A stretch of 64,000 bases of DNA from Hydra vulgaris (lineage: Eukaryota; Cnidaria; Hydrozoa; Anthoathecata; Hydridae): assembly GCF_038396675.1 (NCBI RefSeq), contig NC_088934.1, positions 43,130,001-43,194,000 on the forward strand. Reading direction: 5' to 3'. Under the pieces are notes generated by a model. That model was given only the letters and a program-made list of their open reading frames with translations. It had not been told where the DNA came from and ran no database searches. This document shows positions 60,401 to 64,000 of this stretch, piece after piece. The translations under genes were made by a program, and so were the position numbers. Position 1 is the stretch's first letter, and every line of letters begins with the position of its first letter.

Positions 60401-61219
60401 GTCCATTAATTATTGCTATTTAATGACAAAAATACATTTTGCAAAAAATGCTGAGTCAGCATAAATAAGAAAATTGAAACCTGAATATCTCAAGAACCGT
60501 AAGGGGTTGGAGGTTCCAAATTTTAAATTTTCTTAATTTTTATAAACCCTATAACATATTAAAAAATTAGCAAAATCCCAAACATGGGGTGACATGACCT
60601 GGATGATTTGACATGGAATTACCCTAATTGCTATTGGTTATAAATATTAGTTATTAATATTTTTTGAAATCTGATTTTATAACACAAGATATAAATTCAT
60701 ATTTTATTCAATTTTATAACACAAGATGTGTCTTCACCAACATAACATTATGCTATTTAACAACACCAACGGCATCTTACATTTATCTTAGGTTATGCAT
60801 TTCTCGTTTATGTTAAAGATACTTATATTATTAACCTGTTTATGCAATCAATTAGTTAAGTCTGCGCATTTAACGACCAGTACTATATGCAATTTTTTTT
60901 CTTAAAGTAAAAAGACTTTACATTCAAACTTTTTCATATCTTGGAAATTAATAAATAAAGAGAGTTCTAATCTTATTTCCAGTAAGTTAGTCCAGACAGC
61001 TAGTAATAACAATAACAAAAGGAAGAAATTTTAAGTTACTTTTTATAAAGTGCAGCACAGTGTAAAAAATATTTTATTATTCTAAATAACTACCTCTCTT
61101 TCAGCCCAATTTGCTGAATGAAATAAGGAAGAAGCAGAATCCAGTGGTGTAAGTTCATCTGTGTATGTTTTTACTCGAATTCGTGTGTTATAACGCACAG
61201 ATAGCAAGTTGTAAACAAC
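48444..61219 (-). CDS. NDUFS3: NADH:ubiquinone oxidoreductase core subunit S3, C-terminal exons
   Basis: The 30-kDa core subunit of the peripheral arm of mitochondrial complex I. Three minus-strand exons are seen: 61,219-61,094 (42 codons, [17 protein letters not shown] to NWAERE), 48,803-48,684 (40 codons, [19 protein letters not shown] to DFPLSGFYE) and 48,593-48,444 (49 codons plus stop, [16 protein letters not shown] to SAKKD). All introns are phase 0 with GT/AG ends; they are 12,290 and 90 bp long. The 131 residues match the conserved C-terminal half of NDUFS3 with no gap or stop, so the gene is taken to be functional. The start, mitochondrial targeting peptide and upstream exons are not in view. 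An in-phase AAG before a GTAACT donor at about 63,978 might end a further exon, but this is weak. The large intron contains the transposons annotated separately. Confidence 0.95.
48804..49298. other. NDUFS3 intron, non-coding
   Basis: No gene or repeat recognised. It ends at the direct repeat that flanks the hAT element. Confidence 0.6.
49309..51800 (-). mobile_element. hAT element in the NDUFS3 intron
   Basis: ATACTTTCAGA at the left and TCTGAAAGTAT at the right are inverted termini, followed inward by repeated CTCGG/GAGACGAG-type words. ATTTGAACCT occurs directly outside both ends (49,299-49,308 and 51,801-51,810). This contains the 8-bp target duplication expected for hAT, although the shared bases are ten. 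The transposase pieces are all on the minus strand. Confidence 0.8.
49526..51480 (-). pseudogene. hAT transposase with BED-type N-terminus, broken
   Basis: Minus-strand blocks in order. A degraded BED zinc finger is at 51,480-51,380 (HAHLWKFH). [19 protein letters not shown] is at about 51,190. [21 protein letters not shown] is at 50,818-50,755. [20 protein letters not shown] is at about 50,393-50,335. The dimerisation region at 49,825-49,526 contains [20 protein letters not shown], the hATC signature. The open stretches 50,416-50,087 and 50,033-49,749 overlap in different frames, so shifts exist near 50,060 and 49,800, and stops interrupt the N-terminal third. The copy is inactive but not ancient. 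Confidence 0.8.
51811..52699. other. NDUFS3 intron, non-coding
   Basis: No recognisable gene. Small frames near 52,313 and 52,464 lack family resemblance. Confidence 0.5.
52700..53900 (-). pseudogene. relic of an unclassified invertebrate multicopy protein
   Basis: On the minus strand, frame-corrected blocks read [13 protein letters not shown] (about 53,360-53,320), [19 protein letters not shown] followed by [10 protein letters not shown] (about 53,300-53,215), [12 protein letters not shown] (about 53,085) and GPVCHSRWLTTT (about 53,010). From memory this order of motifs (tryptophan-rich strand, LHxxELxLRHLxxxLDG, SHSRWLT) is found in many uncharacterised, repeated genes of aphids, cnidarians and molluscs, probably transposon-derived. 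I cannot name the superfamily. Stops in every block show it is dead. Confidence 0.45.
54230..54420 (-). pseudogene. LINE reverse-transcriptase scrap
   Basis: The minus strand reads [20 protein letters not shown] (54,402-54,340) and, after a shift, [12 protein letters not shown] (54,320-54,285). These are the GVPQGS and FADD blocks of a non-LTR reverse transcriptase. Nothing of the rest is legible. Confidence 0.7.
54421..54839. other. NDUFS3 intron, non-coding
   Basis: Possibly further LINE remnants on the minus strand; none legible. Confidence 0.4.
54843..55066 (-). mobile_element. tRNA-derived SINE
   Basis: On the minus strand from 55,066: GGTAATGGTGTAGTGGTAGA (A-box type), then a CTTCTTAAG anticodon-loop-like segment, then CCGAGTTCGATCCCTACC (B-box, about 55,013-54,996). 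A SINE body follows down to about 54,843. The tRNA-like head is the best preserved in the window, but the anticodon stem pairs poorly and a body is attached, so it is called a SINE. Confidence 0.75.
55505..55517. promoter_or_regulatory. 13-bp Maf/AP-1-type palindrome (left TIR, outer)
   Basis: TGCTGACTCAGCA is a perfect palindrome about its centre base and equals the T-type Maf recognition element, which contains an AP-1 site (TGACTCA). Position in the repeat is mirrored at 60,449-60,461. Confidence 0.6.
55855..55867. promoter_or_regulatory. 13-bp Maf/AP-1-type palindrome (left TIR, inner)
   Basis: TGCTGAGTCAGCA, the same site in the other orientation of the centre base. Mirrored at 60,098-60,110. 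Confidence 0.6.
56438..59123 (-). pseudogene. transposase-like protein of the Sola-like element, slightly damaged
   Basis: A single minus-strand gene. Exon 1 (59,123-58,856) begins [20 protein letters not shown] and ends at a GTAATT donor. Exon 2 starts at 58,681 after TTTTTTCATAG and keeps the frame (phase 1). It contains Cys-rich [13 protein letters not shown], then after a one-base shift near 58,125 the motif [15 protein letters not shown] (about 58,030). After another break near 57,970 come [27 protein letters not shown] and [11 protein letters not shown], a likely zinc-binding region. TAG at 57,490-57,488 is the only stop between 57,958 and 56,438. The last part contains [25 protein letters not shown] and [15 protein letters not shown], which supply Asp residues spaced as in an RNase-H-fold transposase. 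Catalytic roles are inferred. It has close look-alikes in many invertebrates. Confidence 0.8.
60098..60110. promoter_or_regulatory. 13-bp Maf/AP-1-type palindrome (right TIR, inner)
   Basis: TGCTGACTCAGCA, the mirror partner of 55,855-55,867. Confidence 0.6.
60449..60461. promoter_or_regulatory. 13-bp Maf/AP-1-type palindrome (right TIR, outer)
   Basis: TGCTGAGTCAGCA, the mirror partner of 55,505-55,517. Confidence 0.6.
60629..61093. other. NDUFS3 intron, non-coding
   Basis: AT-rich, up to the donor of the 126-bp exon; nothing else seen. Confidence 0.6.
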
Positions 61220-61374
61220 CTAAATGTGATATATGACAAAACTAATATATAGGATAATACATTCTTTAAAATATAACCCTTAGTATTTACTATAAAGACA
61301 TATACCTAAAAAAAAATCTCTTATCTCAAGAAAAAAACATTAAAAAGAATTACCTATATAAATTTATTAAAAAA

Positions 61375-61629
61375 GTGAATAAAAAAATTATAAATATTAT
61401 TTCAAATAAATGCTTTTGTGTGGAGAAAAGAAATGTTAAGAATAAAATTGTTGAGAATAAAAGTGTTGATAATAAGAGTGTTGAGACTACGAGTGTTGAG
61501 AAAAGAAATGTTGAGATTAAAAATGTTGATAATAAGAGTTTTGAAACTACGTGTGTGGAGAAAAAAAATGTTGAGAATAAAATTGTTGAGTATAAGAGCG
61601 TTGATAATAAGAGTGATGAGAATATATAA
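61375..61629 (+). repeat. 15-bp minisatellite with an open 84-codon frame
   Basis: About 14 imperfect units of GTTGAGAATAAAAGT from about 61,415. They are arranged in a higher-order pattern: three blocks begin with GTGGAG or GTTGAG followed by AAAAGAAAT. All units stay in one frame and spell V(E/D)NK(S/I)-type pentapeptides. The repeat lies in NDUFS3 intron DNA on the opposite strand. There is no evidence it is translated. Confidence 0.85.
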
Positions 61630-61690
61630 TTATTTAATCAGACATTTATATACACTACTATCAGAATCACTCTAACATTGAGAATACATA

Positions 61691-61860
61691 CAGACTCTCG
61701 TTATCTTGACTACTTGATATCTCAAACTTTTGTGCATCCCGAACTTTATTTCTGGTCCTTTGCACACTTGTTTGAGCCAAAGTCCTCTCCATATCTGGAA
61801 CTCTTCATATCTCAAACTTTTTTTCCTGTCCTAAGAGTTTGAGATATCGAAATTCAACTG
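61691..61860. mobile_element. Tigger-type MITE
   Basis: Starts CAGACTCTCGTTATCTTGAC and, read inward from the right, CAGTTGAATTTCGATATCTC. Inner copies of GATATCTCAAACT are inverted, and TA lies on both sides (61,689-61,690 and 61,861-61,862). The 170-bp element without a gene fits a pogo/Tigger derivative. Confidence 0.75.
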
Positions 61861-61862
61861 TA

Positions 61863-64000
61863 ATATGTATGTATATATATACACACACGCACACACGCCA
61901 TTTAAAAAATAAAATATTCAATCCTAATGAATCCTAATGAATCCTGATAATATTGAAACCTAATGGTTTTAAAAAAAATTGATTTAGATTTTAATATTAG
62001 CAATTTTTATTTTTAATTAAATTTAATAATTCTTTTTTTAGTTTTTTTTTTGTTTTTTTTTGCATTTTTTAAAATTCTTGTTTTTAAAGCTTGATACAAG
62101 TTTTTGCTTATGTCAGATTCATAATTGTAGTTGACTTAAAACAAAAAACTTTTTCTGCTTAAAGCAAATTTGAGTCTCGACGACATAGTGCTTTGGCTTA
62201 TAAAGGCTCCTACAGGCTTTAAAGCCTTGACTAAATCTTTAAGAATTAGCAGCTCTTAATTTGATATTGTTATTTGAGACTGCACTTGAATAAGTGCCAT
62301 TTTAATACATTTGCTTAACTTGACGAAGCGTTCAACCATATCAAATAATAAGCTCCAACGTGTCATGCAGTCTAAAATAAGTTTAAGTTCATGTCCAAAC
62401 ATTTTTTATGTTTTTATGTTATGATTTTACATGTTTTTGCAACATTTTATCTTTGTTTTTGTATTTTATTTTTGTGTTTTTGCAACATGTCATCATATTT
62501 AACAGGTGATTTTTTAAACAACTTTATTGCGCAAACTTTTTTTAAATTTTTAAAATTTTTAAAACAACAACTTTTATGGAACTATTTTCAAATTCAATGT
62601 AGCCGAGCTCTTCACCTTGATTATATTCATCAACAGTTTAGCTATATATGAAATTGTTAACTTTCGTGTCTTTTAATTCAGCCGTTAATTGAATCTTAAT
62701 ACTTTTAGCATAATGAATGGCTATTTAATGCTTAATCTTTAGATACTTTTGCAAAACACTTTTACCTCCTTTAATTTTAATTAACACTTTTGCCTCTCTT
62801 AATTGTTACAATGATGTTACAGTTTTTGTTTACTTTGCACTTTAAGAAATACTCTCAAATAGGAGCATTGCTTTTAAATTTATAGAAAGTCATTTTAAAA
62901 TAGTTTTTCTATGTTGCTTTGAAATATTATTATGAAAAAAGTACAACAGTTTTAAACTATGTGTAGGCTATAATGGTATCCAACATCAACATTATAAAAA
63001 GTAGTGTTATGTAAAATAAAAAACCGGGAGCCAAACATCTGAACCAAATAGATCCAGATCTGGATCTCAAAAAAATGGTATGGGTAGCGGGTATTTAATT
63101 CCAGATCTTGGATCCAACTACGCCTTAGTTATCAGTTCTGACTGAAGCGCCTCTAACAGGAGTATAAGAATTTTAAGTAAGTTTACAAAACTTAGAAAAC
63201 CTAATCATGACATCAAAGGAAATTTTTATGAACTTTAAAGCTCTTTCATATTAACAAGTAAGATATCCTTACCATAAATTTGGATTAACATTGGTAGAAT
63301 TCATGAACTTGATTTTTTAATTCATCTCCCTAATAGACCTTCCTTTTTTTTTTTTAAAGTTCTGGTAATATGCCATGCATTTGTTTCAAGTACCTTTCAG
63401 TTTTTATCATTCTTAGCTGAAAAATAAATGAGTATCATCAATGTATTAACTCTCAGGAAGCAAAGTCAATAATTTCAGTTTTCCTGATTTTAAAGAAATA
63501 TCAAACATCGTTTTAAATAATTTAAATAGTGAGTTGAATAGTTGAATTTTATAATTTCTTGTTGAGAGTTTTTTTGTAACACAGCTCTTTTGTTTTTGCA
63601 TCATTTATTTAATCTGGAAAAACTCATTTATTTAATCTGGAAAAACTGCTTCTAGGTTGAAGTGTGGATATTATTTATCTTTCATTTTGCATAGCCAACA
63701 CTTTTGGAGATAGTAGTTTTTAAGGTGAACAACAGGATATTGATGCTTGAGTTAGAGTTTTTATTTGAAGTGTGAGTCTTATTCGTATTGCTATCTTTAT
63801 CTTTATATAAATCTATGAATGAATCCTTTCATAGCCTTCTAATGGTTTTTTAAATACAATAATTTTTAACATTCTGTGCTAATTTTATGACCAGGTATTA
63901 TATCTAACTCCATAGCTACAGCAAAGCTGATTACTTTGAAAGATTCTAATAAATAACCAAAAGATAAAAAATAAGTTACCTTATTTCTAAATTTTGAATT
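61863..64000. other. intergenic or NDUFS3 intron, no gene seen
   Basis: AT-rich, with a short CA/TA tract at 61,868-61,898 and an AGATCCAGATCTGGATCT palindrome at 63,050-63,067. If NDUFS3 continues upstream, this is its next intron. At the right edge the minus strand has an open segment followed by AAG and GTAACT (63,978-63,970) that could be an exon end, too short to judge. Confidence 0.45.

Larger units (their letters stand above)
55333..60624 (-). mobile_element. Sola-like DNA transposon with about 830-bp terminal inverted repeats
   Basis: Both ends read inward as GGGTAATTCCATGTCAAATC, and TAAT is duplicated exactly outside (55,329-55,332 and 60,625-60,628). The inverted repeats extend for roughly 820-840 bp (55,333 to about 56,155 and about 59,790 to 60,624) with scattered differences and include a G/C homopolymer region. 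A 4-bp duplication and a large single protein suggest the Sola superfamily. That name is inferred from the duplication length and layout. The insertion is wholly inside the NDUFS3 intron. A partial duplicate of internal sequence lies at 59,428-59,760, copying 59,073-59,395. Confidence 0.9.

Noticed and set aside
61375-61675. Two overlapping ORFs over the 15-bp minisatellite as a gene
   Set aside because: Two frames are open because the unit is a multiple of three without stops; no splice or promoter evidence.
63370-63420. A further NDUFS3 exon (TTTTTCAG ... GTACTTG) on the minus strand
   Set aside because: The enclosed sequence does not resemble any conserved part of the subunit.

Overview
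This is a very AT-rich stretch of animal nuclear DNA, most likely from Hydra or a close cnidarian relative. That is inferred from the mix of transposon families, the long (TA)n tracts, the short introns and a cnidarian-like complex I gene; no species marker was tested. There is no prokaryotic architecture (no operons, Shine-Dalgarno sites or CRISPR). Most of the window is transposable-element DNA at different stages of decay, often nested. Only two host genes can be supported.

Layout. 1-1025: right part of a Tc1-type element. 1.1-6.0 kb: two decayed hAT/ZMYM1-like elements. 6.2-6.9 kb: Harbinger/DDE_Tnp_4 relic. 9.0-10.3 kb (minus): SWIM-YqaJ relic. 11.2-14.1 kb: TA microsatellites, an inverted pair of tRNA-like SINEs, scrambled LTR-element pieces and a hammerhead ribozyme. 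14.9-16.9 kb: minus-strand non-LTR LINE. 17.7-18.75 kb: a four-exon host gene for a small secreted Cys-rich protein. 19.1-20.1 kb: TA tracts around a palindromic pair of hammerhead cores. 20.6-22.7 kb: pogo/Tigger relic. 22,707-27,645: a nearly complete Transib (RAG1-related) element interrupted by a 5'-truncated LINE. 28.6-29.2 kb and 36.95-38.5 kb: two more Transib relics. 32-36.2 kb (minus): Ty3/gypsy-type relic split by a TA-flanked element. 39.2-40.1 kb: LINE. 40-48 kb: sparse, with MITEs and mariner and piggyBac relics.

From 48.4 kb to at least 61.2 kb the minus strand carries the 3' half of the mitochondrial complex I gene NDUFS3. Two of its exons are separated by a 12.3-kb intron that holds a hAT element, an unclassified transposon relic, a LINE scrap, a tRNA-like SINE and a 5.3-kb Sola-like element.

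The strongest observations are these. (1) The Transib element has exact CACAGTG termini, a perfect 5-bp target duplication, a transposase frame broken by one TGA, and ends that read as heptamer-spacer-nonamer with 22-bp and 13-bp spacers, i.e. within one base of the RAG 23/12 arrangement. (2) Hammerhead ribozymes of the Penelope-element type lie beside TA tracts. (3) The Sola-like element has long inverted repeats that each carry two perfect 13-bp Maf/AP-1-type palindromes. (4) The Cys-rich secreted protein is built entirely from phase-1 exons.
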